Below, piece after piece: positions 28,770-38,553 of a DNA stretch of 64,000 nucleotides. Where the stretch lies: assembly GCF_009192775.1 (NCBI RefSeq), contig NZ_VTFX01000003.1:1-64000 (forward strand), in the 5' to 3' direction. The translations under genes were made by a program, and so were the position numbers. The number at the start of each line of letters is the position of its first letter. Within the stretch, counting starts at the first letter, position 1. Source of the DNA: Arthrobacter yangruifuii (GTDB taxonomy: Bacteria; Actinomycetota; Actinomycetes; Actinomycetales; Micrococcaceae). Under the pieces are notes generated by a model. It saw nothing but the letters and a program-made list of their open reading frames with translations. It was not told the origin of the DNA and did not search any database.

Positions 28770-30145
28770 GTTCAGCAGACCGTCCGTCCGGATCCATTGA
28801 CGGCTTCTCCGTGGAAAGCGTGTACGCCGAACTGCTCAGCCGTGCCCCGGAAAACAAGATGGAGCCGCGGATGGCTCCGATGTTCCGGGCCATGGAGGTG
28901 CTGGGGGAGCCGAACAAGGCCTTCCCGATCATCCACATCACCGGCACCAACGGCAAGACGTCCACGGCCCGCATGATCGAAGCGGGGCTGCGGGCCTACG
29001 GGCTGCGCACCGGACGGTACACCAGCCCGCACCTGACCAGCGTCACCGAGCGGATCAGCATTGACGGCGAGCCCGTCAGCGATGAAACATTCGTCCGGAT
29101 CTGGGACGAGATCCACCCTTACCTGCAGATTGTCGACGCCGAGCTCGAGGCGGCGGGGGAGCCCCGGCTGACGTACTTCGAAGCCGTGACAGTCCTGGCG
29201 TTCGCGGTCTTCGCAGACGAGCCCGTGGATGTGGCGGTCATCGAAGTGGGCCTGGGCGGCATCACCGATGCCACCAACGTCGGAGACGGCACCGTCTCCG
29301 TGGTGACCCCGATTTCCCTGGACCACACCGAGCTGCTGGGCGACGACGTGGCCGATATTGCCCGGGAAAAGTCCGGCATCATCAAGGAGGACGGGTTCCT
29401 CATCAGCGCCGCCCAGCCCATGGAAGCCGCGCAGGTTCTCCTGGAAAAGGCGCATGAAGCAGGCGTTCCGTTCCGGTTCGAGGGCGTTGAATTCGGCGTG
29501 GAGTCCCGCGTCATGGCGGTAGGCGGTCAGGTAGTCACCGTCAACGGCCTCGCCGGCCGCTACGAGGACCTGCAGGTTCCCCTGCACGGTGCCCACCAGG
29601 CCGAAAACGCGGCCGTGGCCGTGGCGGCGCTGGAAGCCTTCATCGGCGGCGGCACCAAGGAACTCGACGTCGAACTGCTGCGGACCGGGTTCCTCAGCGT
29701 CACCTCCCCGGGCCGCCTCGAGGTGGTACGGACCGCTCCCACCATCGTCGTCGACGCCGCCCACAACCCCGCCGGCGCCAAGGCGACCGCCGAGGCACTG
29801 CGGGAAGCCTTCAACTTCACCACGCTGGTGCTGGTGGTCGGCATCCTGGCGGAGAAGGACGCCGTCGGCATCCTCAGCGAACTCCGCGAGCAGCTGGGTG
29901 ACCTGGTCAGCGGAATCGTCCTGACCCAGTCCGGTTCGCCCCGGGCCATCCCGGCCGAGGAACTGGTGCAGGACGCCGTGGATGCCGGCTTCGCGGATGA
30001 GGACATCCAGGTTGAACCCGGCCTGGACAACGCCCTCGAGTGGGCCGTGGCCAAAGCCGAGGAGAACAATGATCTCTCCGGCGGCGTGCTTGTGGTCGGT
30101 TCCATCACCCTGGTCGCCGAAGCGCGCACCCTCCTCGGAAAGTAG
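28766..30145 (+). CDS. folC: Bifunctional folylpolyglutamate/dihydrofolate synthase
   Basis: A 459-aa Mur-ligase-fold enzyme. P-loop [13 protein letters not shown] near residue 53, HLTSVTERI near 90, and LDHTELLGD near 190 are FolC landmarks. It adds L-glutamate to dihydropteroate and folates using ATP. ATGA overlap with ileS makes it part of an ileS-folC operon, with a DUF4233 gene and ndk after it. Confidence 0.95.
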   Translation: MSSADRPSGSIDGFSVESVYAELLSRAPENKMEPRMAPMFRAMEVLGEPNKAFPIIHITGTNGKTSTARMIEAGLRAYGLRTGRYTSPHLTSVTERISIDGEPVSDETFVRIWDEIHPYLQIVDAELEAAGEPRLTYFEAVTVLAFAVFADEPVDVAVIEVGLGGITDATNVGDGTVSVVTPISLDHTELLGDDVADIAREKSGIIKEDGFLISAAQPMEAAQVLLEKAHEAGVPFRFEGVEFGVESRVMAVGGQVVTVNGLAGRYEDLQVPLHGAHQAENAAVAVAALEAFIGGGTKELDVELLRTGFLSVTSPGRLEVVRTAPTIVVDAAHNPAGAKATAEALREAFNFTTLVLVVGILAEKDAVGILSELREQLGDLVSGIVLTQSGSPRAIPAEELVQDAVDAGFADEDIQVEPGLDNALEWAVAKAEENNDLSGGVLVVGSITLVAEARTLLGK

Positions 30146-30156
30146 GCACCGCAGCT

Positions 30157-30633
30157 ATGGCAAGACTGACCAAGGCGCAGCGCGAATGGCGTCCGGGCAT
30201 GCCCAAGAAACGCCGCTCCATCAAGGTAATGTTCGCCTCCACGGTGCTGACGCTGGAGGCGTTCGTGGTGCTGTTCGGGACGCTGGCCGTTTTCGGACTG
30301 CACCGTGACACCGTCTCCCCGCCGCTGCTGCTGGGCGGGGGCGTGCTGCTCGCCGCGGCCATGATCGGCACGTGTGCGCTGCTCTCCAAACCGGCGGGGC
30401 CGCTGATCGGATGGATCCTGCAGCTGGTGCTCATCGCCACCGGATTCCTGGACTGGATGATGTTCCTCGTCGGCGGACTCTTCGCCGTGACCTGGTGGTA
30501 CGGCCTGCGGGCCGGGATGCGGCTGGACCGGGAGAACCGCGAACGGGACCGGATGCAGGCCGAATGGGAAAAGGCCCATCCGGAAGACGGGACCACGCCC
30601 GCCGGACCCGGAACCGCAGCCGGCACCGACTAG
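30157..30633 (+). CDS. DUF4233 membrane protein
   Basis: A 158-aa protein. A basic N-terminus (MARLTKAQREWRPGMPKKRRS) is followed by three or four membrane segments (about residues 25-50, 56-78, 82-104, 107-120) and a charged cytoplasmic tail. DUF4233 proteins sit between folC and ndk in many actinobacteria; their function is unknown. It starts 11 bases after folC. Confidence 0.85.
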   Translation: MARLTKAQREWRPGMPKKRRSIKVMFASTVLTLEAFVVLFGTLAVFGLHRDTVSPPLLLGGGVLLAAAMIGTCALLSKPAGPLIGWILQLVLIATGFLDWMMFLVGGLFAVTWWYGLRAGMRLDRENRERDRMQAEWEKAHPEDGTTPAGPGTAAGTD

Positions 30634-30672
30634 GCTTAGAACCGATATCCGATCGTTCCAAGGAGATACACC

Positions 30673-31089
30673 GTGAGCACCGAGCGCACACTTGTCCTGA
30701 TTAAGCCCGACGGCGTCGAGCGCCGGCTCACCGGCGCCATCCTGGCGCGGATCGAAGCCAAGGGTTACACCGTGGCGGAGCTGAAGAAGACCGAGGCCAC
30801 CCGTGCCATCCTCGAAGAGCACTACGAGGAACACCAGGGCAAGCCGTTCTACGAGCCGCTGGTCGAGTTCATGCTCAGCGGCCCGGTTGTCGCCGCGGTC
30901 CTCGAAGGGAACCGCGTCATCGAAGGCTTCCGCTCCCTGGCCGGCACCACTGACCCGACGACGGCGGCTCCGGGCACCATCCGCGGCGACTTCGGCCGCG
31001 ACTGGGGCACTGCGGTACAGCAGAACCTCGTCCACGGCTCCGATTCGCCTGAATCGGCAGCACGGGAAATCGGTATCTGGTTCAGCTAG
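30673..31089 (+). CDS. ndk: Nucleoside diphosphate kinase
   Basis: A 138-aa NDK. N-terminus TERTLVLIKPDGVERRL has the nucleotide-binding Lys, GLxG-like segments follow, and the catalytic His is in NLVHGSDSPESA near residue 117. It transfers phosphate from ATP to NDPs. GTG at 30673 follows AAGGAG. It is the last gene of the ileS operon, ended by the hairpin at 31111-31148. Confidence 0.96.
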   Translation: MSTERTLVLIKPDGVERRLTGAILARIEAKGYTVAELKKTEATRAILEEHYEEHQGKPFYEPLVEFMLSGPVVAAVLEGNRVIEGFRSLAGTTDPTTAAPGTIRGDFGRDWGTAVQQNLVHGSDSPESAAREIGIWFS

Positions 31090-31110
31090 TACCGCTTCGC
31101 GTACGGAACC

Positions 31111-31148
31111 ACGAAGGGCCGGCACCAGTGATGGTGCCGGCCCTTCGT
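31111..31148. terminator. Bidirectional terminator between ndk and the PRISE-like gene
   Basis: A perfect 17-bp stem (31111-31127 / 31132-31148), loop GTGA, between two convergent genes. The + strand T-run is weak (CTGT). Confidence 0.82.
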
Positions 31149-31161
31149 CTGTAACGGGAGG

Positions 31162-32262
31162 TTACGGAATCAGCTTTTCGTCCCGCAGGCGTGCAAAGAG
31201 TGCCTTGAAGGCGTCCTCCGTGCGGCGGTACCCGGTAAAGCCGGCCAGCCGGCTCTTGCTCATGTCCGTGAGCACTTCCACCTTCCGGCCCAGGTCCGCG
31301 TCAGTGTGCCACCAGGACGCCAGCCGTTCCAGCTGCGGTTCGGCCAGGCCGTGACGGTCCGCGATCTTGGTCCAGGCGTCGGCCATCCCGGCCATCTGCT
31401 CTTCCAGCGGACGCGGAACGGAATCGAAGCCTTCCGGCTCCACACCGAACTCTGCGGCGAGCCGCGGCCAGAGCGAACGCCAGCGGAACACGTCGCCGTT
31501 GACCACGTTGAAGGCCTCGTTGGCAGTGTTCGCATCCGTGGCCGCCCACAGCATGTGCTCGGCGAGCAGTCCGGCGTCGGTCATGTCGGTGACTGAATTC
31601 CACTGGGTTTCGGAACCGGGGAAGACAAACGGCATCCCGAGCTCACGGCAGAGCGTGGCCTGGACGGCCAGGGTCTGGCCCATGTTCATCGCATTGCCCA
31701 CGGCGAAGCCGATCACCGTGTGCGCGCGGTGGACGGACCAGGCGAAGCCCTGCCGCTCGGCGGCTTCCATCAGTTCGTCTTCCTGCGCGTAGTAGAAGTT
31801 CTCCACCGGCAGCCGCGGCTCGTCTTCGGAGAACGGGGTGTCCGGCATGGGGCCTTCACCGTAGGCCTCGAACGGTCCCATGTAGTGCTTGAGCCCGGTC
31901 ATCAGGGCCACGTGTTCCAGGGGAGCGTGTTCGAGCGCTGCCAGCAGGTTGCGGACCATCGCGGAGTTGACGGCAATGTTCTCCTTCTCCGTTTCCTGCC
32001 GGGACCAGGAGGTGAAGAACACGTGTGTGGGGCGGGTTCCTTCCAGCGCCTGCGCCAGGCTAACGGGTGAGCCCAGGTCCGCTGCCACGGGAACGACGGC
32101 GGGACGTGCCGGATCAGGGGCGCCCGCCTTCCGGGACAGGGCCAGGACGGTCCAGCCCCGGCTCTCCAGCAGGTCCACCAGGGCCGCCCCGGCAATGCCG
32201 GTGGCTCCCGCGACGAGGGCCGTCCGCGGAGCTTCGGGGTGGCTGGGGGTGGTTCTGAGCAT
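31162..32262 (-). CDS. NAD(P)-dependent SDR, PRISE-like (progesterone 5-beta-reductase type)
   Basis: A 366-aa Rossmann protein with GATGIAGAALVDLLE near residue 20. It carries TGLKHYMGPFEAYGEG near 128 and ENFYYAQEDEL near 162; a Lys in TGLKHY and a Tyr in FYY are the catalytic pair of PRISE enzymes, which reduce activated C=C bonds in enones. The natural substrate is unknown. ATG at 32262 has AGGAG at four bases; ATG at 32274 is upstream. It converges on ndk. Confidence 0.82.
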   Translation of the reverse strand: MLRTTPSHPEAPRTALVAGATGIAGAALVDLLESRGWTVLALSRKAGAPDPARPAVVPVAADLGSPVSLAQALEGTRPTHVFFTSWSRQETEKENIAVNSAMVRNLLAALEHAPLEHVALMTGLKHYMGPFEAYGEGPMPDTPFSEDEPRLPVENFYYAQEDELMEAAERQGFAWSVHRAHTVIGFAVGNAMNMGQTLAVQATLCRELGMPFVFPGSETQWNSVTDMTDAGLLAEHMLWAATDANTANEAFNVVNGDVFRWRSLWPRLAAEFGVEPEGFDSVPRPLEEQMAGMADAWTKIADRHGLAEPQLERLASWWHTDADLGRKVEVLTDMSKSRLAGFTGYRRTEDAFKALFARLRDEKLIP

Positions 32263-32377
32263 GGTTCTCCTCATGGATCGAAAGGTGGCGCTTTCCGGCG
32301 GGATCCGCCGGGCGCCTTCCTTTGCGGCAACGGGGAATCGCCTGCGGAAATTCCTGACCGGGGCGCCAAAAGACGCC

Positions 32378-32383
32378 TAGGCT
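32378..32383 (+). promoter_or_regulatory. -10 box of a leaderless gene
   Basis: TAGGCT is followed by six bases and then ATG at 32390. No Shine-Dalgarno sequence is present. This is the clearest leaderless arrangement in the window. Confidence 0.5.
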
Positions 32384-32389
32384 GTGCGC

Positions 32390-33031
32390 ATGGCACTTAT
32401 TTACGACGCCGAGCTGCGTCCGGACAAAATGGAACTGATCGCCGGCTGGCTGCCGGGAACCTGGTGGTTTCCTTCCACGGACCCGGTGGCGGTCCGGAAG
32501 GTGGCTTCCTTCCGGTTCGATGATCCGGAGGGTGAGGTGGGAATCGAAACCCTTATCGTCGAAGCCGGCCCGGCACTGGTGCAGGTGCCCCTGACTTACC
32601 GGGGCGCGCCGCTGGCAGGTGCCGAGGAGTTCCTGATCAACGAAATGGAACACTCGGTCCTCGGACGCCGCTGGGTCTACGATGCCCTGGGTGATCCGGT
32701 CTACGCCCGGGCGCTGGAAGCGGCCCTCCTGTCCCGGCAGCCCCAGGCCACCCAGTACCTGGACAACGACGGCGGCGCCCGCGAACTGCTGCCCGAATCC
32801 ATGCAGGTCAGCAGTACGGGAATGCCCAGCGGCGCCGAGCTGGTGGATGCTCCCGCTGCCGAGCCGGAGGGCTGGGCCGCATCCGTGGTAGCGGGGGGCG
32901 GCTGGGAGTTCTCCGTAGTGCGGCTGCTGGACCTGGACGGCCGCACGGCGCCGGATCCTTCCCTGACGGCCACCTGGGAGGGTCAGGATATCCCCGTGGT
33001 GCTGGCCTGGGGAATGCCGCAGCCCGACTAG
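32390..33031 (+). CDS. Hypothetical protein, probably leaderless
   Basis: A 213-aa soluble protein (start ATG 32390; GTG at 32384 would add two residues). Begins MALIYDAELRPDKMELIAGWLPGTWW. No catalytic motif was found. Similar actinobacterial proteins, named maltokinase N-terminal cap-like, share the layout of a compact beta-rich domain with LIVEAGPALVQVPLTYRGAP near residue 55, but no kinase domain is attached here. I treat the similarity as tentative. Confidence 0.72.
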   Translation: MALIYDAELRPDKMELIAGWLPGTWWFPSTDPVAVRKVASFRFDDPEGEVGIETLIVEAGPALVQVPLTYRGAPLAGAEEFLINEMEHSVLGRRWVYDALGDPVYARALEAALLSRQPQATQYLDNDGGARELLPESMQVSSTGMPSGAELVDAPAAEPEGWAASVVAGGGWEFSVVRLLDLDGRTAPDPSLTATWEGQDIPVVLAWGMPQPD

Positions 33032-33046
33032 CTGAGGGGGCCGCCG

Positions 33047-33700
33047 CTAGCTGCCGAGGAAGGAATTCATGAAGCGGAAGAAGATGGACGCGGCGGTGGC
33101 CACCCAGAGCAGGACAACAATGGCCCAGGCCCATTCCGTGAGGAACCGCACCATCCCGGCCGGCGCCGGAATCACCCCGGCGGCCAGGTTGCGGATGGTG
33201 GTGAACACAAACAGGGGGATCATCGCCGCCCACACCGCGATGCAGTAGATGCACAGCACGTAGATATCGAACAGGGCCTGGCTCCACAGCCAGACGACGA
33301 ACACCATACCCAGGGTGACGCCGGCCTGGAGTCCCAGCCAGTACCAGCGGGCAAACCGGGCCCGGGCCAACAGGCCCATGGCGGTGGTTATCACTACTGC
33401 GAAGGCCACAATGCCGATCAGCGGGTTGGGGAAGCCGAAGATCGCGGCCTGCCAGGTCTTGAAGACGGTGCCGCAGGACACCCAGGGGCTGATATCGCAG
33501 CTGGTGATGTACCCGGCATCGGCATACACATGCAGCCGCTCAATCACCAGGATGCCCGAGGCAATCCAGCCGACGACCGAGCTGATGAGCAGTGTCCAAA
33601 TGAATGACGTTCGTTCCCGCGGCGCCTCCGTGGAACCCGGCCGGACGGCGGAGTCGGCCGGCTGGACGCCGGAAGATGGACGGGCTGCGCTGGAAGGCAC
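33047..33700 (-). CDS. Vitamin K epoxide reductase (VKOR) family protein
   Basis: A 217-aa membrane protein with about five membrane segments. CDISPWVSCGTVF near residue 70 carries the outer Cys pair, and VLCIYCIAVW near 147 the CxxC redox centre facing the quinone. Bacterial VKORs reoxidise periplasmic DsbA-like enzymes with menaquinone, so disulphides form in secreted proteins. GTG at 33700 has AGGAG six bases upstream; the longer frame to 33817 lacks homology. It diverges from rne. Confidence 0.9.
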   Translation of the reverse strand: MPSSAARPSSGVQPADSAVRPGSTEAPRERTSFIWTLLISSVVGWIASGILVIERLHVYADAGYITSCDISPWVSCGTVFKTWQAAIFGFPNPLIGIVAFAVVITTAMGLLARARFARWYWLGLQAGVTLGMVFVVWLWSQALFDIYVLCIYCIAVWAAMIPLFVFTTIRNLAAGVIPAPAGMVRFLTEWAWAIVVLLWVATAASIFFRFMNSFLGS

Positions 33701-33783
33701 GGAAAGCTCCTGACGGAGTAGGCGGCAGAGGTAACTATCTGCGTCGAGTCTATGCGCAGTGACGGGCCAAAAAGGCGGCCGTA

Positions 33784-34139
33784 TGCGATAATGAAGCTTG
33801 GCTGATGGCGGAACCACATTCCGCCGCCGGTCCAGCGACAGGCTTCCGGTTCTGCCGGTGACGCTTCCCGTGTAGTTGACCCATCAATCCGGATGGGAAC
33901 CAGGGAATCCGCCGGCCAGACCTACCCGCAGCCGTAGAGAACATTTTCCGTTCCGCGGGGGTAGCAGGAAAAGCGCCGTTGGTCTTCGAGTGATACCGCG
34001 CCCCACAGCTGGCACGACCTCGCAAGACATCCAGACGACTTCCGGCTGGCGGGTTGGCTGCGATGCCACCGTACAGCCGACACATTGCCTTGGGGCATTG
34101 GAATGTGGCCAGTGCCGCAGGGCCGGAGCATAGGCCTAG
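33784..34139 (+). promoter_or_regulatory. rne promoter and long 5' leader
   Basis: An extended -10 TGCGATAAT (33784-33792) is followed by about 340 bases to the rne ATG with no open frame of note. Leaders this long are known for enterobacterial rne, where RNase E cuts its own mRNA; here the same is only a possibility. Several short inverted repeats were seen, such as GGCGGAACCACATTCCGCC (33807-33825). No known riboswitch was identified. Confidence 0.5.
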
Positions 34140-37100
34140 ATGACTAATCAGAATGATGGAACCAATGAACTGCCTGTAGAAAACGGTACGGCGGGGGATC
34201 TGCAGCCGGACACGCAGCCGGCGCCGGCCAAAAAGGCCACCCGCAGCCGCCGCAAGTCCGTTCCGGTGTCCTCACCGGCGGAGTCTTCACCCGCGGCGTC
34301 TTCACCCGCGGAGCAGCCGACGGCGGAAGCCCCGGCAGCGGCAGCCGAGACCCAAGCGGAAGCCCCCGCTGAGAAGCCCAAGCGGACACGCGCACCCCGC
34401 AAGAAGGCCGTACCGGCACGCGAAGAAGCCGCCGCGGCCCAGGAGGCACCGGAAGCCGCGGAGGCTCCTGCCGCCGTCGAGGCTTCGGCTGATGCAGCGG
34501 CTGTCGACGCCGCTCCGGCGAAGACGGTCCGCCGCCGCCGCAGCCCGGCCAGGAAACCCGCCGCCGAGGCCGCGCCGGAGAGTGCCGCCGTCGAGAGCCC
34601 TGCCGATGAGGTGACGCTGGCAGCCGGCCCCGAGTCCACCAACACTGCCGGCCCCGCAGCTGAGGCACCTGCGGTAGCCGCACCGGCCCCGAAGACGCGT
34701 GCCCGCCGCCGCGCCAGCACCCCCACCGGTCCGGCGCGTTCGGCTGAGTCGGCAGCCGTGCCCGCCGCTGCAGACCCTGCCGCAGCCCCCGCGGAACCGG
34801 TGCTTCCCGCTGCCGCCGAAGCGGCCGCAGCAACGGAAACGCCGGCCAAGGCCCCCGCGCCGGCCGAGTCCCGGGACTCCGCACCGGCCAAGACCGAAGC
34901 CGCCGGGCCCATCTCCGCACTGGACCCGTTCTCTGTGCCGGAATCGCCCACGTCGGTGCTGTTCCACGCCCCCGATCTGGCAGCCGTCCGGTCCCTGCCG
35001 GTGGCCAGGCCCGCTGAGGTCGAAGAAATGGAACAGGAAGAGGCGGATTCGGGCCGTTCCCGCCGCCGCTCCCGCCGCGGCCGCAGCCGCCAGGGCTCGG
35101 ACACCGCAGCCGGCCAGGATGCCCCTGCCGCAGAGGAATCCTCGACGGGCCCCGACAGTGAGTCCGACGGCGTGACCTCCCGCCGCCGCCGTCGCCGCCG
35201 CCGCGGGGACGCCGATCTGGAACTGACCGGGGGAGCGGACGACGATCCGCCCAACACGGTCACCCGGGTCCGTGCCCCCCGTGCGCACGCCGACGCCCCG
35301 GTTTCGGACCGCGTCACCAGTGTGAAGGGTTCCACCCGCCTGGAAGCCAAGAAGCAGCGCCGCCGCGAGTCCCGCGAATCGGGACGCCGCCGCCACGTCA
35401 TCACCGAGGCCGAGTTCCTCGCCCGCCGCGAGTCCGTGGACCGGCAGATGATTGTCCGGCAGCGTGACGAGCGGATCCAGATCGGCGTGCTGGAGGACGG
35501 CATCCTCGCTGAGCACTTTGTCTCCAACACCCAGCAGGACTCGCTGATCGGCAACGTCTACGTCGGCAAGGTCCAGAATGTGCTGCCCAGCATGGAAGCG
35601 GCGTTCGTGGACATCGGACGCGGCCGCAACGCCGTGCTGTACGCCGGTGAGGTGAACTGGGACGCCGCCGGCCTGGACGGCCAGCCGCGCCGCATTGAAC
35701 TGGCCCTGAAGTCCGGCGACTCCGTCCTGGTGCAGGTCACCAAGGATCCGGTGGGCCACAAGGGTGCACGCCTGACCAGCCAGATCTCCCTGCCTGGCCG
35801 CTACCTTGTGTACGTTCCGGGCGGGTCGATGACCGGCATCTCACGGAAGCTGCCCGACGTCGAGCGCAACCGGCTGAAGAAGATCCTCAAGGACCACCTG
35901 CCGGAAAACGCGGGCGTCATTGTGCGCACCGCCGCGGAAGGCGCCAGCGAGGAAGAGTTGATGAATGACATCAACCGTCTCCGCGCCCAGTGGGAGACCA
36001 TCGAGGCGAAGTCCAAGTCCACCAAGACGCTGCCGCCGGAGCTTTTGTACGGCGAGCCGGACCTGACCATCAAGGTGGTCCGTGATGTCTTCAACGAGGA
36101 CTTCTCCAAGCTCGTGGTCTCCGGCGAGGAAGCCTGGGACACCATCGAGGCCTATGTCACGTACGTGGCACCGGACCTGGTTGGACGGCTCGAGAAGTGG
36201 ACGAAGGACGAGGACATCTTCGCCGCGCACCGCATCGACGAGCAGATTGCCAAGGCACTGGACCGCAAGGTCTTCCTGCCCTCCGGCGGATCCCTGGTGA
36301 TTGACCGGACCGAAGCCATGACCGTGGTGGACGTAAACACCGGCAAGTTCACCGGCAGCGGCGGCAACCTGGAAGAGACCGTCACCAAGAACAACCTGGA
36401 AGCGGCCGAGGAAGTGGTCCGCCAGCTGCGGCTGCGGGACATCGGCGGCATCATCGTCATCGACTTCATCGACATGGTCCTTGAAGCCAACCGCGATCTG
36501 GTGCTGCGCCGCCTCGTGGAGTGCCTGGGCCGGGACCGGACCAAGCACCAGGTGGCCGAGGTGACCTCGCTGGGGCTGGTCCAGATGACGCGCAAGCGGA
36601 TGGGCACCGGCCTGCTGGAAGTCTTCGGCGAAGAGTGCGAGGCATGCGCCGGCCGCGGCGTCATCACCCACGACATTCCCGTGGAGCACCGCCGCAGCAC
36701 CAGCCACACCCCGTCCGGCAACGGAAACAACAACGGCCACGGAAGCGGACACGCGGTCGCCGACGACAACCACCAGCAGCACCTCAAGCAGGAGAAGCAG
36801 TCCCGCGGGGACCGTAAGCGCAACCGCAGCCGCGGACAGAACGGCGCCGTCCAGGCGGAAGAGCAGCCCCGGGTGGATGAGCCGGTGCAGGAGGACGCAG
36901 AGCGGCAGGCGAAAGCCGAAGCCGCCCGCGCCGCGCTGGCCAGCATCGCGGCTGCCACTGCTGCCGCCCACGAGGTGGTGGACGCCGCTGCCAATGGCAA
37001 CGGCACCCCTTCGACGCCGGCGGCGGAGGACACAGCGGCCGTTGAGTCCGATACCGAACCCGGAGCAGTGCTGAACCTCCAGGGCGAGACCGTGGTGGTT

Positions 37101-37529
37101 CCGCGCCGCCAGCGGCGGCGTGCGGTAAAGCAGGAACCTGCATTGACCCTGGAAAGCCTGACGGAGGCCTTCAACGAGGTCGCCTCGGCCGTGTCGCGGC
37201 CGGTGGAGCAGGAGCAGGCACCGGAGCAGGCACCGGAGCAGGCACCCGCCGTCCGGGAACAGGACTCCGGGCAGCACACCGCCCGTAAGGCTGAGGTGCC
37301 GGCCGCTGCTGCGGAGGTGCCCGCCCGCCCCGTGCGCCGGCGCAGGGCAGCAAGCAGCCCACAGGGCGCAGCGGAGGTCACGGCACCGGCCGCAGGGAAA
37401 GCGGCTCCCGCCTCCCCGGCGCGGCATACGGTGACGGCTTCGGCGAAGCCTTCGGTTGCCCCGGAGAAGAAGGCCGGTGCTGCGGCACCGGTGATCCTGG
37501 GCGTGGGCGTGCCGGCCTCGGAACTGTAA
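34140..37529 (+). CDS. rne: Ribonuclease E/G
   Basis: A 1,129-aa protein. A disordered Ala/Pro/Glu-rich and Arg-rich N-terminal extension of about 420 residues carries the patches SRRRSRRGRSRQG and SRRRRRRRRGD. The catalytic core has the S1 domain from about residue 440 (QRDERIQIGVLEDG), the DNase I-like metal site with VVDVNTGKF near 730 and IVIDFIDM near 775, and the zinc-link CEACAGRG near 832. The tail is low-complexity and includes APEQ repeats. It cleaves mRNA and processes stable RNAs, with tails that recruit degradosome partners. ATG at 34140 follows TAGGCCTAG. It is the last gene before the terminator at 37545. Confidence 0.94.
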   Translation: MTNQNDGTNELPVENGTAGDLQPDTQPAPAKKATRSRRKSVPVSSPAESSPAASSPAEQPTAEAPAAAAETQAEAPAEKPKRTRAPRKKAVPAREEAAAAQEAPEAAEAPAAVEASADAAAVDAAPAKTVRRRRSPARKPAAEAAPESAAVESPADEVTLAAGPESTNTAGPAAEAPAVAAPAPKTRARRRASTPTGPARSAESAAVPAAADPAAAPAEPVLPAAAEAAAATETPAKAPAPAESRDSAPAKTEAAGPISALDPFSVPESPTSVLFHAPDLAAVRSLPVARPAEVEEMEQEEADSGRSRRRSRRGRSRQGSDTAAGQDAPAAEESSTGPDSESDGVTSRRRRRRRRGDADLELTGGADDDPPNTVTRVRAPRAHADAPVSDRVTSVKGSTRLEAKKQRRRESRESGRRRHVITEAEFLARRESVDRQMIVRQRDERIQIGVLEDGILAEHFVSNTQQDSLIGNVYVGKVQNVLPSMEAAFVDIGRGRNAVLYAGEVNWDAAGLDGQPRRIELALKSGDSVLVQVTKDPVGHKGARLTSQISLPGRYLVYVPGGSMTGISRKLPDVERNRLKKILKDHLPENAGVIVRTAAEGASEEELMNDINRLRAQWETIEAKSKSTKTLPPELLYGEPDLTIKVVRDVFNEDFSKLVVSGEEAWDTIEAYVTYVAPDLVGRLEKWTKDEDIFAAHRIDEQIAKALDRKVFLPSGGSLVIDRTEAMTVVDVNTGKFTGSGGNLEETVTKNNLEAAEEVVRQLRLRDIGGIIVIDFIDMVLEANRDLVLRRLVECLGRDRTKHQVAEVTSLGLVQMTRKRMGTGLLEVFGEECEACAGRGVITHDIPVEHRRSTSHTPSGNGNNNGHGSGHAVADDNHQQHLKQEKQSRGDRKRNRSRGQNGAVQAEEQPRVDEPVQEDAERQAKAEAARAALASIAAATAAAHEVVDAAANGNGTPSTPAAEDTAAVESDTEPGAVLNLQGETVVVPRRQRRRAVKQEPALTLESLTEAFNEVASAVSRPVEQEQAPEQAPEQAPAVREQDSGQHTARKAEVPAAAAEVPARPVRRRRAASSPQGAAEVTAPAAGKAAPASPARHTVTASAKPSVAPEKKAGAAAPVILGVGVPASEL

Positions 37530-37544
37530 CCGGTTCACCCCCCT

Positions 37545-37586
37545 GCTGCGGGCGGGCCTTCCCCTCGGGGAGGGCCCGCCCGCAGC
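37545..37586 (+). terminator. Terminator after rne
   Basis: A 14-bp stem GCTGCGGGCGGGCC / GGCCCGCCCGCAGC with an extra CCCC/GGGG pairing above, followed by CTTTAA. Confidence 0.8.
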
Positions 37587-37645
37587 CTTTAACGGGTACG
37601 CCGCTCCGGGACGGCCCCGATGTCCGCAACAGCGCCCACATGGGA

Positions 37646-37874
37646 TAAAGTAGAACCCGAGCAGTGGCACCGGTTCGGTGGCGCGTGGGTCCACCCGGCG
37701 AATGCGCACAGCATTTGCGGGTTATGGGCCCGTTAGCGTAGCCTTGAACTTCGGTGCGAACGCCTTCCAACCGTTTATCGGTTCAGGCGGAACTGCATGG
37801 CGCAAGGCAGGCCCAATCTGGGCCCGGCTAAATGCGCATCCAAGTATTAAACGTCGAGAGAAGTGAGTTCCCAA
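37646..37874 (+). promoter_or_regulatory. Promoter and leader of rplU-rpmA
   Basis: A possible -10 TAAAGT lies at 37646-37651, giving a leader of about 215 bases before rplU. Ribosomal protein leaders often carry feedback-control structures, but I could not identify a known motif here. No gene was seen in this stretch. Confidence 0.4.
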
Positions 37875-38186
37875 GTGGTGTACGCGATTGTCCGCGCTGG
37901 CGGCCGCCAAGAAAAGGTTTCCGTCGGAGACCTCGTAACCCTGGACCGCGTCCCCGGTGGAGCCGGTAGCACCTTTGAGCTGCCTGCCCTGCTTTTGGTT
38001 GATGGCGACAAGGTCACCTCTGCTGCACAGGACCTGGCCAAGGTTACCGTGACTGCAGAAATCGTCGAGAACTTCCGGGGTCCGAAGATTGTTATCCAGA
38101 AGTTCAAGAACAAGACCGGCTACAAGAAGCGTCAGGGCTACCGCTCCTCGCTGACCAAGGTCAAGGTTACGTCCATCAACTCCTGA
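37875..38186 (+). CDS. rplU: 50S ribosomal protein L21
   Basis: A 103-aa protein starting [19 protein letters not shown], which matches the usual L21 N-terminus, with [12 protein letters not shown] near residue 82 as the rRNA-binding signature. GTG at 37875 is preferred by homology; GTG at 37863 adds four residues and a possible alternative start. It forms an operon with rpmA 82 bases downstream. Confidence 0.96.
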   Translation: MVYAIVRAGGRQEKVSVGDLVTLDRVPGGAGSTFELPALLLVDGDKVTSAAQDLAKVTVTAEIVENFRGPKIVIQKFKNKTGYKKRQGYRSSLTKVKVTSINS

Positions 38187-38268
38187 TTCTCCTGCCGGCC
38201 CCAGGGCCGGGAACGCGGGTGATCCCGCCTGAGGGTTTCAATATCAGTTAGCAAAGGCAGGCAAAGAA

Positions 38269-38532
38269 ATGGCACATAAGAAAGGTGCGAGTTCCACTCG
38301 CAACGGTCGCGACTCCAACGCCCAGTACCTCGGCGTAAAGCGTTTCGGCGGCCAGGTTGTCAAGGCAGGCGAAATCATCGTTCGCCAGCGTGGCACCCAC
38401 TTCCACCCGGGTGAGGGCGTTGGCCGCGGAGGCGACGACACCCTGTTCGCCCTGGAAGCAGGCGCAGTTGAATTCGGCAGCCGTCGAGGCCGCCGCGTCG
38501 TGAACATCGTGGCTGCTGCAGCCGCCGAGTAA
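38269..38532 (+). CDS. rpmA: 50S ribosomal protein L27
   Basis: An 87-aa protein with [20 protein letters not shown] at the N-terminus, the L27 signature, whose first residues reach the peptidyl transferase centre. No N-terminal cleavage extension, unlike Firmicutes. A strong terminator follows. Confidence 0.97.
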   Translation: MAHKKGASSTRNGRDSNAQYLGVKRFGGQVVKAGEIIVRQRGTHFHPGEGVGRGGDDTLFALEAGAVEFGSRRGRRVVNIVAAAAAE

Positions 38533-38553
38533 TCACCGGCATTTAGCTTTTCC

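Noticed and set aside
33870-33960. Fragments resembling a cobalamin riboswitch in the rne leader (GGGAA, AATCC, CCCGCA)
   Set aside because: The fragments lack the proper order and spacing and the gene is not linked to cobalamin. Too weak without a covariance search.
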